DNA of 64,000 nt. Origin: Ixodes scapularis. Lineage: Eukaryota > Arthropoda > Arachnida > Ixodida > Ixodidae. This document shows, piece after piece, positions 11,308-21,437 of this stretch. A model generated the notes under the pieces. It was not told the origin of the DNA and did no database searches. It worked only from the letters and a program-made list of their open reading frames with translations. The DNA lies in the NCBI RefSeq assembly GCF_016920785.2, contig NW_024609857.1:135453589-135517588 (forward strand), given 5' to 3'. Each line of letters begins with the position of its first letter. Positions within the stretch are counted from its first letter, which is position 1. A program made the translations under genes and the position numbers.

Positions 11308-12092
11308 TTAGAGCGCAGCTCTTGAGGAGGAGGAGGGAAGGGCACTGGGGGGGGGGGTTAAACTAACCAGGGGGGGGGTCACGTGACCTTGAGGGGTCAC
11401 GTGACCTTGGGGGTCACGTGACCCCCAATGCCGATGATGTCATCACTAACGTCACTGATGACGTCACTGATGACTTCACCAGTGATGATGACGATGACGA
11501 TGCGAATGTCGGTGACGTCATCAGTGATGATGACGATGACGATGCGGATGCCGGTGACGTCATCAGTGACGATGACGATGACGATGTGGATGCCGGTGAC
11601 GACATCAGTGACGTCACTGATGACGTCATCAGTGATGATGACGATGACGATGCGGATGTCGGTAACGTCATCAGTGATGATGACGATGACGATGTGGATG
11701 CCGGTGACGTCATCAGTGATGAAGACGATGACGATGTGGATGCCGGTGATGTCATCAGTGATGATGACGTCATCAGTGATGATGACGATGACGATGTGGA
11801 TGCCGGTGACGTCATCAGTGACGATGACGTCATTGGGGGTCACGCGACATCGGCGGGGGTCACGTGACCTCAGGGGAGTCACGTGACTTCGGGGGGTCAC
11901 GTGCCCCCCCCCCCCCGAGGTCACGTGACCCCGGTGGGGGGGCTCGCGAGGTGCATTATGGGACATTTCCCATGATGCACCGGGGTCACGTGACCTCGGG
12001 GGGGGTCACGTGCCCCCCACGAGGTCACGTGACCCCGGTGGGGGGCTCGCGCGGTGCATTATGGGACATTTCCCATGATGCACCGCGCGGTT

Positions 12093-12133
<41 letters not shown>

Positions 12134-12196
12134 AACGCCGACGCCGACGCCGACGCCGCTCAAGCCGGAAACGGGCCCCTAAGAGCTGCGCTCTAA
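11308..12196. mobile_element. TIR-bounded repeat unit with minisatellite core, copy 1
   Basis: Left end TTAGAGCGCAGCTCTT (11308) is the complement of the right end AAGAGCTGCGCTCTAA (12196). Inside are a G tract, clustered GGTCACGTGACC palindromes, a 42-bp GATGACGATGACG minisatellite (11436-11840), two hairpins of the form GTGCATTATGGGA (about 11952 and 12052) and a GCCGAC hexanucleotide array (about 12092-12165). A second, shorter member is at 12287-12780. The left flank (CGCCGAA) is shared between both, so the true left boundary may be farther out. Long open frames through the minisatellite are a by-product of its 42-bp period. Confidence 0.6.
11436..11840. repeat. 42-bp GATGAC-rich minisatellite
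   Basis: About nine variable copies of a 42-bp unit built on GTCATCAGTGATGATGACGA followed by TGACGATG and CGGATGCCGGTGAC. Because 42 is a multiple of three, all frames stay open and translate to low-complexity Asp-, Met- or Ser/Thr-rich strings. I do not regard these as proteins. Confidence 0.85.
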
Positions 12197-12286
12197 AATA
12201 ATCAGGCTCTTTTAGCCCGTCCGAGTTTAGATGAAATCACCCATATAAAAAAATTGAAGACGTTTACAACTCCCAGTAATGCCGAA

Positions 12287-12780
12287 TTAGAGCGCAGCTC
12301 TTGAGGAGGAGGGTAGAGGGTATGGAGGGGACGGTATGCCCCTTCTCCTCATCCGTGCCCTCTCCTCCGCCCTCCTCACGTATTCCTCCCGTGCTCCTCG
12401 CCTCCTCCCCTCTTTTTCCTTCTCCTCTCCTCCAACTCCCTCCTCACCCTCACCTTCTCCTCCTCCCACTTCCTCCTTCCTCTTTCTTCTCGTCCTCCCT
12501 CATCATCATCCTCTCCTGTCCCTCCTCCTCTTCATCCTCCTACATCATCCTCCTTCATGTTCCTCCCTCCCCCTCCTTCCCCTCCTCTTCCCTCCTCCTC
12601 CCCCCCCCTCCCCTCCTCCTCCCTCCCTCGCGGTGCATTATGGGAAGCGCCATGCAACGCGCGCGTCATCCCGGTGCATTATGGAACGTTTTCCATAATG
12701 CACCGCGCAGTTACGCCGACGGCGATGCCGACGCCGACGCCGCTCAAGCCGGAAACGGGCGCCTAAGAGCTGCGCGCTAA
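12287..12780. mobile_element. TIR-bounded repeat unit, copy 2
   Basis: Begins TTAGAGCGCAGCTCTTGAGG and ends CCTAAGAGCTGCGCGCTAA, the same ends as the unit at 11308-12196. The core is a CCTCCT pyrimidine-rich tract (about 12340-12630). It is followed by the shared hairpin GTGCATTATGGAA (about 12673-12704), a reduced GCCGAC array and CTCAAGCCGGAAACGGGC. Confidence 0.6.
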
Positions 12781-14330
12781 AAAGGCAAATACTGGGTATG
12801 GCCCTTCCATTTTAGCTCCCGCTCCCCGAGGAACGGTCTACCGAGTTTATCTCTTTGTCGGGGGAAAGACAGTTCTGAGGTCTGCCACGGTGTGTGTTAT
12901 TGAGCATGGTTTGCTCTGACCGGTGACCACGGGAACTGGTGGCGAACGTCGCGAGGCCCGAGCATAGGAAAATCATTGCTCGCGTGGACTAGGCCGTGCC
13001 TCCAGCAACTAGCTAAGGAAACTCAGCTGGACCTCTTTTTCAATGCTTCTTATAAGGAAACGACAGGCCATGGCGAAGGGGCAGCTAGTGATCAAGCGGC
13101 CGTGTTTCTGGTTTCACATTGAAACACGCATATCGAAATGGAAATATAATCTAGGAGTCAATGCGAGACTTGCTCGACATTCTTGTTTATGTTCTTCAAA
13201 TCCCCCATAACTACCTTCGTGGCCACTTGGAAGTTGCTTACCCATGGGCGCTGGGGCTTCTTCGTCTGGAACGATAGTACATGACTTCAAGATTAAGTAA
13301 TACGGCAATTTACATCCTCATGTCCCCAAATATGAGGTGAAGTGAAAAACAATTACGTTCAAAGCATCGCTTATGGTTTACGCTGACCACAGTTTTTCGA
13401 GACAACTATTTTACTTTCTAAAAGTTTAGGGCTTTAAAAATCCCGAAGAAGACATAAGAATCAAGCATGACCTTCTTTGGCCAGGGTCTGTAAATATTGG
13501 CCCCATTTAGCCGATTGAGTGACAAAGTTTGGCTTTATTGCTGGTCGTTTGGTTGTCATCTGGTTGTTTGGTTCATACGTGGCACTTTGACTCAAGAGTG
13601 ACAGTCGGCAATTACATGGCGAGTCACAAAAAAGACGCATAACCCTCCCCCCCCCCCCCCCCCCAAATAAAAAAAGGTATTTGAGTCTAATTCTTTTAGG
13701 CAAAACCGTATTAGGCCCAAGTTAGCCCCTTAGGATTGCCAAGCTTTTCCAAGTTGAGCGTTTCTCTGGCATGCTACCTGTGAAACTAACACAATTTTCT
13801 GCTTCTTATCCAATTATACTTTAAACGTTTGTGGCTTTCAGTTGACGACGTCCAATTATGGTCTGCAGTGCATGGGCATTTCCTATCGTTGTAAATATTA
13901 TTCCGGGTGTTGGGAAGAAAGGCGAGCCATGTTTTCCTAGCCGAAAAAAAATTAACTGCGCGTTGTCGAATGCTCACTCTCTGTCCAAATATGGCGCAAG
14001 CTGTTGAAATCAGTTACCAAAGATTAGAAACAAACTGTTACCTTGTTAAAAACTCGGAAACGACATTTGGGTATTTTGATGGGGTAATGGCGGCGAACGT
14101 TTTTCTATCCCCAGGAAAGCTTCTATTTAAATCAAACTCACGAGAGTATATTTGGTGCATAAAGGTGTGCATGATTTCAATAAAGCATTGTCCGTTATGT
14201 TATTGTTTTGAAAACTGTTCAACAGGTTAGCGACTGCCAACTGGTTTGATAGCTAAGTTAGAATAAGCATAGCTGCATTGCCCACATGGAGTATGAAAAA
14301 AGAAAATTTCACCGAAGTGGCATGATTAAT
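12781..14330. other. No gene seen
   Basis: 1.5 kb with a 16-base C tract near 13650 and no recognised coding motif or bounded element. Confidence 0.4.
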
Positions 14331-14474
14331 ATGTAGAGAAAGACAGACGAAAAGCGACTACGTCTGACGCATTCCAAAATCGAACTGATCTTTTTTTTTA
14401 TTTGCACGCGATCTTCTTCTTTTCTCAGTGGCTATCGCCACATATCCCCCCTTCGGTGACCCGAACGTCCCAGC

Positions 14475-14790
14475 ATGAAACGTCAAGACGTCCCCGTCTA
14501 CAGGAAGAGGTCAATCTTCTACAACCTTCATGCTCTCTCACACCGCTTGGACTTTTCGAGTTCACCCGGATGCCTTTCACGACCTCGCAGCCCTAGGCGA
14601 TCCTCACAGACCAGAAGCTCCCGCCGTCGTTCTCCCTCGCCACAGGCGAACCACCAGCCAAGGCATAACCAACAGCGGCAAGAGCAACAGCACTGCTGGT
14701 ATCACCAGCGCTTTGGAGCTGCTGCGAAACGCTGCACCAGGCCTTGCAGCTGGTCGGAAAACAAGACGCGGGATCGCTAGTGGCGACGAG
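14475..14790 (+). pseudogene. Gypsy Gag C-terminal fragment
   Basis: A basic, Ser/Arg/Gln-rich stretch leads to CWYHQRFGAAAKRC followed by a second Cys, a zinc-binding pattern common at the Gag/protease boundary of Gypsy elements in invertebrates. The frame stops before any protease Asp-Thr-Gly motif and runs into the LTR-like repeat. Confidence 0.6.
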
Positions 14791-15194
14791 CGCTCCCCCA
14801 AATAAGCAAGGTCGCCTGTTCTACTAATGTAGAGAAAGACAGACGAAAAGCGACTACGTCTGACGCATTCCAAAATCGAACTGATCTTTTTTTTTTTTTA
14901 TTTGTACGCGATCTTCTTCTTCTTTTGTCAGTGGCTATCGCCATATAGACGCTTTCAAGCAGCTGTGCATGGGCGCCGCCATAACCGACCTTCAGTTCTT
15001 GTTTCCTCTTATTCCGTTCACTTCATTTTATTATTGCCACTGCAGGGCACGTTATCACCACTTTAGGTGCTACTGCGTCCTTCTCCCCTGCATAGGCCTC
15101 TGTGGAAGCTCGTCAATGCCCGCTTCAGTGACTCGTCATTTCGGTAAAACAATAGAAGGTCGGCTATGGCGGCTCAATCTGGCGCGTGATTAAA

Positions 15195-15465
15195 GCGTCT
15201 ATAGCGCCCCTTTGGAGACGGAGTCGTCCCAGTGAACTGTCCTGGAGTGTTTGATGGTAAGGCAAGCCGCGAGGAGTTCACGGCCGAAGGCACTATATCG
15301 TTGCTTGGTTGGTGTAAGTTTCTTGGAGAATAAATCGAGCTGGAGCCACTCGTTGTTGATGCGTTATTGCAGCACCCCTCCTACTGCGTATCCAGAAGCA
15401 TCAACCATCACGCTCGTGGGGGCGTCGTGCTCTGGATGAACTAAGAGGGTAGCAGAAGCGAGACG
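15195..15465 (-). pseudogene. Gypsy RNase H fragment (minus)
   Basis: Reading minus from 15465: LASATLLVHPEHDAPTS, then VDASGYAVGGVLQ with an in-frame stop, then FSKKLTPTKQRYSAFGRELL. These are the start of the Gypsy RNase H domain (catalytic Asp in VDAS and Glu in RELL). The first 75 bases recur inverted at 15466-15545. Confidence 0.75.
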
Positions 15466-15545
15466 CTCCCACGAGCGTGATGGTTGATGCTTCTCGATAC
15501 GCAGTAGGAGGGGTGCTGCAACAACGCATCAACAACGAGTGACTC
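15466..15545 (+). pseudogene. Gypsy RNase H start, inverted duplicate
   Basis: Plus-strand VMVDASRYAVGGVLQQRINN duplicates the RNase H start on the minus strand at 15415-15340. The two copies form a large palindrome centred near 15445. Confidence 0.7.
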
Positions 15546-15617
15546 CCGCTCGTTTTTCAATTTTGGAATGCGTCAGACGTAGTCGCTTTTCGTCTGTCTT
15601 TCTCTACATTGGTGACC

Positions 15618-15772
15618 TGGACTACCTTTCGTTTTCGCCTACGTCGATGACATTCTTGTCGCCAGCTCATCGCCGGAGGAACATCTACGCCACCTGCGCC
15701 TAGTATTCGAGGGTTCCCCTATTCTAGGAGCGGATTTCTTGTCCCATCAAAGACATCACGTCCGGGTCACCA
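15618..15772 (+). pseudogene. Gypsy reverse transcriptase fragment (YVDD)
   Basis: The frame reads FAYVDDILVASSSPEEHLRH followed by LRLVF, containing the YVDD catalytic motif of Gypsy reverse transcriptase. It passes into unrelated codons and the LTR-like repeat at 15773. Confidence 0.75.
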
Positions 15773-15890
15773 ATGTAGAGAAAGACAGACGAAAAGCAAC
15801 TACGTCTGACGCATTCCAAAATCGAACTGATCTTTTTTTTTTTATTTGCACGCGATCTTCTTCTTTTCTCGGTGGCTATCGCCCCAAATA

Positions 15891-16815
15891 AAATGTTCAT
15901 TAGATTTAGAATAAAAAAATTTAAAAACCACCAATACAGAGATTGATTTTGTTTCAAAACGCCTTCGATTCTATAAAACATAATGTTATTTTTCAAAAAA
16001 AAAACCTGCTATTTTAGCGGATAAGAGGTATTCCCTTCCAATTAATCCGTAGCTACTTATTAAAGCGATTGTAATACCTGTTATAAATGGCAATCTAATC
16101 AAAGATATGGTATAGCTCAAGCGACAATTATATGTCCCTTGATTTTACTATAATGCATAAATGACTTAGTTACCATACTACGAGCATAGTACTGCATGCA
16201 GACGAAACACTAATAAAGTCGATAACACGGCGAATATTTGACTTGAATAGTTATATTTGTTACAGCTACACTGTCTCGGATGGAAAAAGAATCGACAATC
16301 CTAAAACTGAAAAAAAAGGTTTAATACGCGAAGTGATCTCAGAAACAAAAGAAAGATCGAGCTTCGAGAAAGCATCAGCGAGCGTCAAAGGCGCCAGCAG
16401 AAAGCGTCGATGCGTCGGCGTGCCAGCTGGATAGCGCGAGGGTGCGAGATTCTCTGAGTCGGCAAGGCCGCGCTAGAACCTTTGCCTGTTAGGGTCAATA
16501 TCTCGAATATTCAGCCTAAAATGTTCGATATATTGAGTGAGACTGACTCGGCAACGTCATTTAGGCAACCTTATCATTAAATTAGGTATGTCGAACATTC
16601 GAATGAAACGTCGAGCAATTTGTGACAAAAGTAGACGCGAACCTTCCAGAAGTACGGAGCACCGTTTGTCCATGCACGCAGCATTACTCCCCCCCCCCCC
16701 CCCCCCAATTAAAAAAAAAAAAAAACATCGTCCCGATGACTCTTTATTTAAAATAGCAAACCTAAACCAAATGACTCTTCACCATAATCTGCGGAGTTGT
16801 GTGAACTACGATGAG
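15891..16815. other. No gene seen
   Basis: No recognised element. A C tract followed by an A tract lies at about 16689-16725. Confidence 0.4.
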
Positions 16816-16819
16816 TCCT

Positions 16820-17735
16820 CAGTCCAGTCGAGTAAAGTAGAGCTGACACACAACGTGCATTCATTTGGGTCGCTGCTGACGGCGTACTGATGGTCGTGTT
16901 CCGTCGGAGAGCACATAGTAATTCGAGTATCTAGGCGACGAATAACCTTGTAGGGTCCGAAGTACCGTTTTAACAGTTTCTCGCCAGGGCCGCGACGGCG
17001 AATGGACGTCCACACCGACACTGTCTTCGGACTCGAAGTGACCTCACAACGGCGACCTCCCACAACACCTCGATGCCGGCCGGCATCGAGGCGTTGTTGG
17101 AAGTGGATCCAAAGGCCTGTAACTGGCGTACCTCTTCTGCCCGCTGGGTGACCAACTGGGCGTCTTCGCTGCTGTCGTCTGCGGGGCTGGGAGCATCGGA
17201 TGGTGCATCTTCATCACCTTTTTGCCGTGCACTGACTGAAATGGGGTGACTTCGGTGGTCTCTTGACTCGTCTTGTTATAGGTGAACATGAAGTAGGGTA
17301 ACATATCGTCTCAACTATTGTGATCTACTTCCACGTGCTTTAAGATAATATCGGCGATGGTCGTATTAAGCCGTTTTGGCAGTCCGTTGGTCCGCAAATG
17401 GTACGCAGTGGTTCAACGATGGCTAGTGTGGCTTAGCCAAAAAATTTCCCGAATCAGCTGGGTAATTAACACTGACCCTTGGCCAGTTATCAGGACATCG
17501 GGGACGCCGTGGTGAAAAACGATGAATTCTACGAAACACTTAGCGTCCTCTGCACCAGTAACAAAGGGAAGGACCTTTGTCTTGGCGTACCGAGTTAGGC
17601 AATCTGTGGCGCTGATTCTTCAGCGTTTCCCCGACGCCGACGCTGGGGAAGGTCCTAGTAAATCCATACCGATCTGCTAAAATGGAGCATAGGAGGGACA
17701 CATCGCAGTGCCCGCAGCGACAGCACATCTGTATC
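16820..17735 (-). pseudogene. Gypsy integrase, degenerate
   Basis: On the minus strand, with several frameshifts and stops, the blocks appear in order. They are IGMDLLGP (start of the catalytic core, about 17660), DCLTRYAKTKVLP (first Asp region), HHGVPDVLITGQGS (the DxGS region, with the second catalytic Asp replaced by Gly), then MLPYFMFTYNKTSQETTEVT. The C-terminal motif LLKRYFGPYKVIRR is near 16970-16930. This is the 3' half of pol. It is truncated upstream by a Penelope-like copy at about 17735. No 3' LTR was identified downstream. Confidence 0.8.
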
Positions 17736-18060
17736 GGTGAAACAGTTGTTAAATTCGAAGGCGTTAAAAGAGAGGGCGAGTTCGACAAGGCGGATGATAG
17801 TGTGAGAGGGGGCTCGAGAGTTGATGGCTGATCGAGGAAGTATTGAAGGGCACCTATTGCATCATGGTGAGAAAATACAATATATAAGGAAATAATGTCC
17901 TTGCTTAAAAGCAGAGTATCGGAATCAGGGATGCGGTGATGTAAACGTTGGAGGTCGTGCGTTGTGTCTTTGGTGCAGCTAGGCAAGTTCTGAGCCAGGG
18001 GTTCAGGACTGAGTCTACGAAAGCGGGAATTTGCGACCTGGGACAAGGGAAGGCGGAGAC
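17736..18060 (-). pseudogene. Penelope-like reverse transcriptase fragment (minus)
   Basis: The minus-strand frame reads CTKDTTHDLQRLHHRIPDSD, LLLSKDIISLYIVFSHHDAI and ALQYFLDQ, then after a frameshift HTIIRLVELALSFNAFEFNN. This is the first catalytic block region of Penelope-like reverse transcriptases (typically a D-x-x-S-L-Y-T-N-I-P block, here partly changed). It joins the Gypsy integrase near 17735 and faces a plus-strand Penelope-like copy starting near 18190. Confidence 0.7.
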
Positions 18061-18459
18061 ATTCGGTCGACTAGAGCAGCGGATTTTACGAATTTCGGTT
18101 AAAAGGTAGAAAAATTGGGTTATGAGTTGTTTTATTTTTTCCTTCATCAACGAACTGGCGCCCAAACATCGCCCCCCCCCCCCCCCCCAATTCCATACTA
18201 TCATCCACCTTGCGGGATTCGTCCTCTCTCGTAACGCCTTCCAAATTGCCATTGTCTTCACGGACAAAATTGTGGTGTTGCCATGGGCACTAAGATGGGT
18301 GCCTAATTTGCTAACCTCTTTGTGTGCCTCTTTGAGAAGTCACTCTTCGACACACTCCACCTCCTCCATCCTGACTCCTACTGACGCTATAGCGATGACA
18401 TCCTCGTATTCGGGCCGCCGCACGTGGTCAAATCTATCCTTTGACAAATAGCTTGCTGC

Positions 18460-18635
18460 TGGTGATCGTGTACTCATATTATTGTAGTATATATTGGAGT
18501 GGATCTCTTGTATAATTTGTTATTTTTTGTTGCTTGTTCCACTATATGTCCGTTTTTCTATAAATATTTTATTCCCCCCTGGGGTAATGCCGACCGGGCT
18601 GTGTAGGCAGCAAATAAAGAAAGAAACTAGAAAAC
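18460..18635 (+). mobile_element. Possible 5'-truncated LINE 3' tail inserted in the Penelope-like element
   Basis: The segment splits the Penelope-like protein between its YSDD block and the next recognisable block. It ends CCCCTGGGGTAATGCC, GGGCTGTGTAGGCAGC and AAATAAAGAAAGAAA, the style of an arthropod LINE 3' end. No target duplication was resolved. Confidence 0.4.
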
Positions 18636-19319
18636 GTAAACTTTTTTTATTAAATTAACGTCCTCCTTTTCTACCGCTGCCACCTTTCTTGACCTCAGCA
18701 TCTCTATCGACAACAACTGCTTTAAAACGTTTGTTTATTACAAGCCTACCGACTCACACAGCTACATTCCCAACTCTTCTTCCCACCCCGAGCACCAAAT
18801 CAATCCCATTTAGTTTTCACAATTTCTCCGCATTAGACGGTTTTGCAGTGACAATGATGATTTTCATAATCAATGCTTTCTATGTCGCTCTATGTAGACA
18901 TTTTTATTTGAACCGGGGATACCCTTGTCCGATTCTTGTCAATGCATTAGACCGCGTTTAGCAGATCGCCCATTCCGCCGCACCTTTCTCTCCACCCAGA
19001 CCCGAAATACGGATTGACCCTCTTGTCCTGACATACCACCCTTCTCTCCTTAAACTCTCCCATCAGGTTTTTTCTGCCGCTGGCCACCTCCGCTCTTACA
19101 AACACCTTTCTAAAGCTCCGACTGTCACCTACCGCTGCCCTCTAAATCTCCGATTTCTTTTGGTGGAGAGCTGCCTTCAGACCACCACTCCTAAACCCCC
19201 ACGCAACAGTCACTCGGTGCCAGACCATGTAACGCCACAGATGCCTTACCTGCAAGCATATCGCTGCTCCGCCCCCTCATTTCAAACATAAAACTCCTTA
19301 AAACCATACCTGCGAATCT

Positions 19320-19605
19320 GCTAACATAATTTACGTAATTTTCTGCACCGCATGCCACGACCCTTGTTATATTGGCGAAACCGATCGCAAGCTTTATGAA
19401 CGTTTCCGCGAACACCGCCGCCTCGTAACCCTGAAGCTCACTAATAAACTAAATCCTGACCTCTCCAAGCACGTTTCCCGTCGCTTCGTCGAAAGTAGAC
19501 ATATTGAATTCAATATCCACGTCAGTGTCATGAACTCTGGCTTCATTTGCTTCCGCTCTCGCAGAAAGGAAGAAAACCGCATTATCTTTAATTTGAGCGC
19601 ATAAT
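19320..19605 (+). pseudogene. GIY-YIG endonuclease domain of Penelope-like element
   Basis: The frame has IYVIFC (first motif), CYIGET (second motif) eleven residues downstream, then RKLYERFREHR with the conserved Arg and His positions. It continues with KHVSRRFVESRHIEF. About 93 codons are open before a stop in the following segment. Such domains cut target DNA during Penelope-like retrotransposition. The surrounding ORF is broken. Confidence 0.75.
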
Positions 19606-20160
19606 GGCTTAAACAAGACTCATCTTCGGCTACCAATACTTTCACTATTTCCTCTGAAGTCGACCCCTTCTTCCTCGTTCCCCGTCTTTATCCGTCTTAA
19701 CCCTTACGGGATTTCTTTCAGACCCTCGTCTCCACATTCGGTTGTAGTTTTGATGTTGTGCCCTCCTCGTCTTTGGTTCGTTCGTCATCCTAATGATGTC
19801 CCGACAGCCCTCGCGTTTTCTTTTTTTAGTTTTTCTTAAATTTTTTGTAAAGTCAGCCCCCTCTCCCTTTTTCGTTCGTCCCCCCGTTCTTTTCAGTTCG
19901 TAACAGTTTTGACCCTCTTCCCGACCTTCGAGGAAAGAGAAAGAGAGATAGGATTGCCGTTAGTGGTCGTTTACTGCTGTGCCCATTTTCGTTTTGTTTT
20001 TGGCGTCAGGTTGGACAGTTTTCGCGTTCTTCTCCTTTGCTTCCGTTAGTTTCCCCATAGTGTGACGAAGGGCGTGAGGCCTAAAAGTCGCTTTGTTTCC
20101 TTTCCCCTTCCTTTTCGCACGTCTTGTCTCTCACGATTTTAGTCTTTCGAAAATAAATAA

Positions 20161-21244
20161 CAATAAGTTTTGTTGTTTAGCGACTGACATCAGATTGACG
20201 CAGTGGACGCGCACTCTTCGCTTCTTGTGAAATGCCATAAAAAGATGTCCGCGAGTACAGGCTGAATGTGACCTGGGCAAGGCGAACTACACTTTGAGTT
20301 TACCCAAAAGGCCATGACTCACAAAACGTTTGGCGCATACGTGGCGCCGCAATCACATACGAGGCAGACGGCAGTACACGAGAGGAATCGTAACGTCTCG
20401 TGCTCTACATGCGCATGGGGTTTGAGCGAGGTTGCCGCACTTGCTGAAAGACAAGTTTCCTCGATGAATTGAGGCAGCGGAGGCGCAGTCAAACAGGCTT
20501 GTCTGAGCCGTATATGTAGAGTGTATGGCCATTCGTTGGGAAGTATAGGAGGCAGATGCCGCGGCGCCATTGGCCGAAAGCTAGTTGGGCACGTTCCAGT
20601 ACGTCTTCAGATATTCGAATGTGGCCAACCAGAAGACGGAAATATTACTCGGGCGGTGGTCGCGAGAAAAGTAATTAATAAGTGCCTCGGAGCAACTCTC
20701 GGTTAGTTAAAATATGGGACAAGTGATGTTACAATCACGTTCGTCAAAAATCATGGTGGAAGAGCGCGACTAGCGGAACGATCGATATAATCCGTACGCC
20801 AGGCGCCGAGGACCCGGAACCTGCTGTCCAAACGGTCACACTCTGTCTGAGTGAAACAGAGTTTGAGAGGCACATTCGTTTCTTACATCATTTTGCGTGA
20901 TCATAATCGAAACATCACGTGCACCATATTTGCAGCCGTAAGAATTTCCCACATTTAACCCATATGCTCATATTAAAACTGTTTCTCGCTATACCAGCGC
21001 TAGAGGATTCTTCTCGGTTTCTGGTTGGGCAAGAGTGCTTGCCAAGCCTCCTTTCTGCGTCTGGTGCACGCCCTAGCTCTGCCCGCTCGTCCTATTAACC
21101 AAATTCTCGCTATACACGGCTCTGGGGCCGGTGAGGTCGGTCTATAGACGATTGCAAGCAAGGTGAATGGCCGTCACCAGATATCTGCTCGTACACCTAA
21201 GCCCAGGAAATAGAAAAGCTTGCCAAAGCTATGTTCACGCTCAC
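20161..21244. other. No gene seen
   Basis: No recognised coding motif or bounded element. Confidence 0.4.
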
Positions 21245-21437
21245 GCTGCACCTTCTTGCCATAGCTATGTGCGCGACTACTGAGCTCGTACTGATGGCGA
21301 GCTTCCACAGTTCTTTCACGAGGTGCACTCCGCTCCATCAAAATTTCCGGCCTCAGCAGCCTATTAATTGGAGCTCGTTCTGGGCATGCGCTCTAAACCT
21401 CGCCCCCAAATAGGTCGTCCAGTGAATAACCCTATAG
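21245..21437. mobile_element. About 200-bp MITE, family A, copy 1 (degraded left end)
   Basis: Similar to the elements at 34752-34961, 46689-46886 and 50211-50408. Shared blocks are GCCATAGCTATG, GAGCTCGTACTGATGGCGAGC, TTGGAGCTCGTTCTG and the right end CCAGTGAATAACCCTATAG. The left terminal repeat is degraded. Confidence 0.6.

Larger units (their letters stand above)
14331..15890. mobile_element. Scrambled Gypsy fragments joined by an LTR-like repeat
   Basis: A segment of about 115 bp starting TGTAGAGAAAGACAGACG and running to CAGTGGCTATCGCC occurs directly at about 14331, 14827 and 15773. Its first 55 bases also occur inverted at 15552-15607. Between copies lie separate pieces of a Gypsy polyprotein in both orientations: Gag tail (plus, 14475-14790), RNase H (minus, 15195-15465), RNase H start again (plus, 15466-15545) and reverse transcriptase (plus, 15618-15772). 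The repeat begins with TG and always borders the Gypsy pieces, so it is probably LTR sequence. The order cannot result from one simple insertion. Confidence 0.65.
18127..20160 (+). mobile_element. Penelope-like element with GIY-YIG endonuclease, degenerate
   Basis: Plus-strand frames, interrupted by stops and frameshifts, give the reverse transcriptase block (AMGTKMGA, FVCLFEKSLFDTLHLLHPDS, RYSDDILVFGPP) at about 18270-18420. The linker follows from 18670 onward (TFLDLSISIDNNCFKTFVYY). A GIY-YIG endonuclease lies at about 19325-19450 (IYVIFCTACHDPCYIGETDR). The tail to about 20160 is pyrimidine-rich and ends near AATAAATAACAATAA. An RT plus GIY-YIG architecture defines endonuclease-bearing Penelope-like elements. 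A C tract at 18172-18188 lies near its 5' limit, and a small LINE tail appears inserted at about 18460-18635. Confidence 0.75.

Noticed and set aside
11397..11966. Asp-, Met- or Ser/Thr-rich frames of 139-189 codons
   Set aside because: Open only because the 42-bp minisatellite lacks stops; several overlapping frames on both strands are equally open.
12301..12780. Ser/Pro-rich frames in the CCT tract
   Set aside because: Translation of a simple pyrimidine-rich tract with no motif.
19740..19960. Hammerhead-ribozyme-like core in the Penelope-like tail
   Set aside because: CTAATGATGTCCC only loosely resembles the CTGATGA core, and I could not find the matching GAAA segment and stems.
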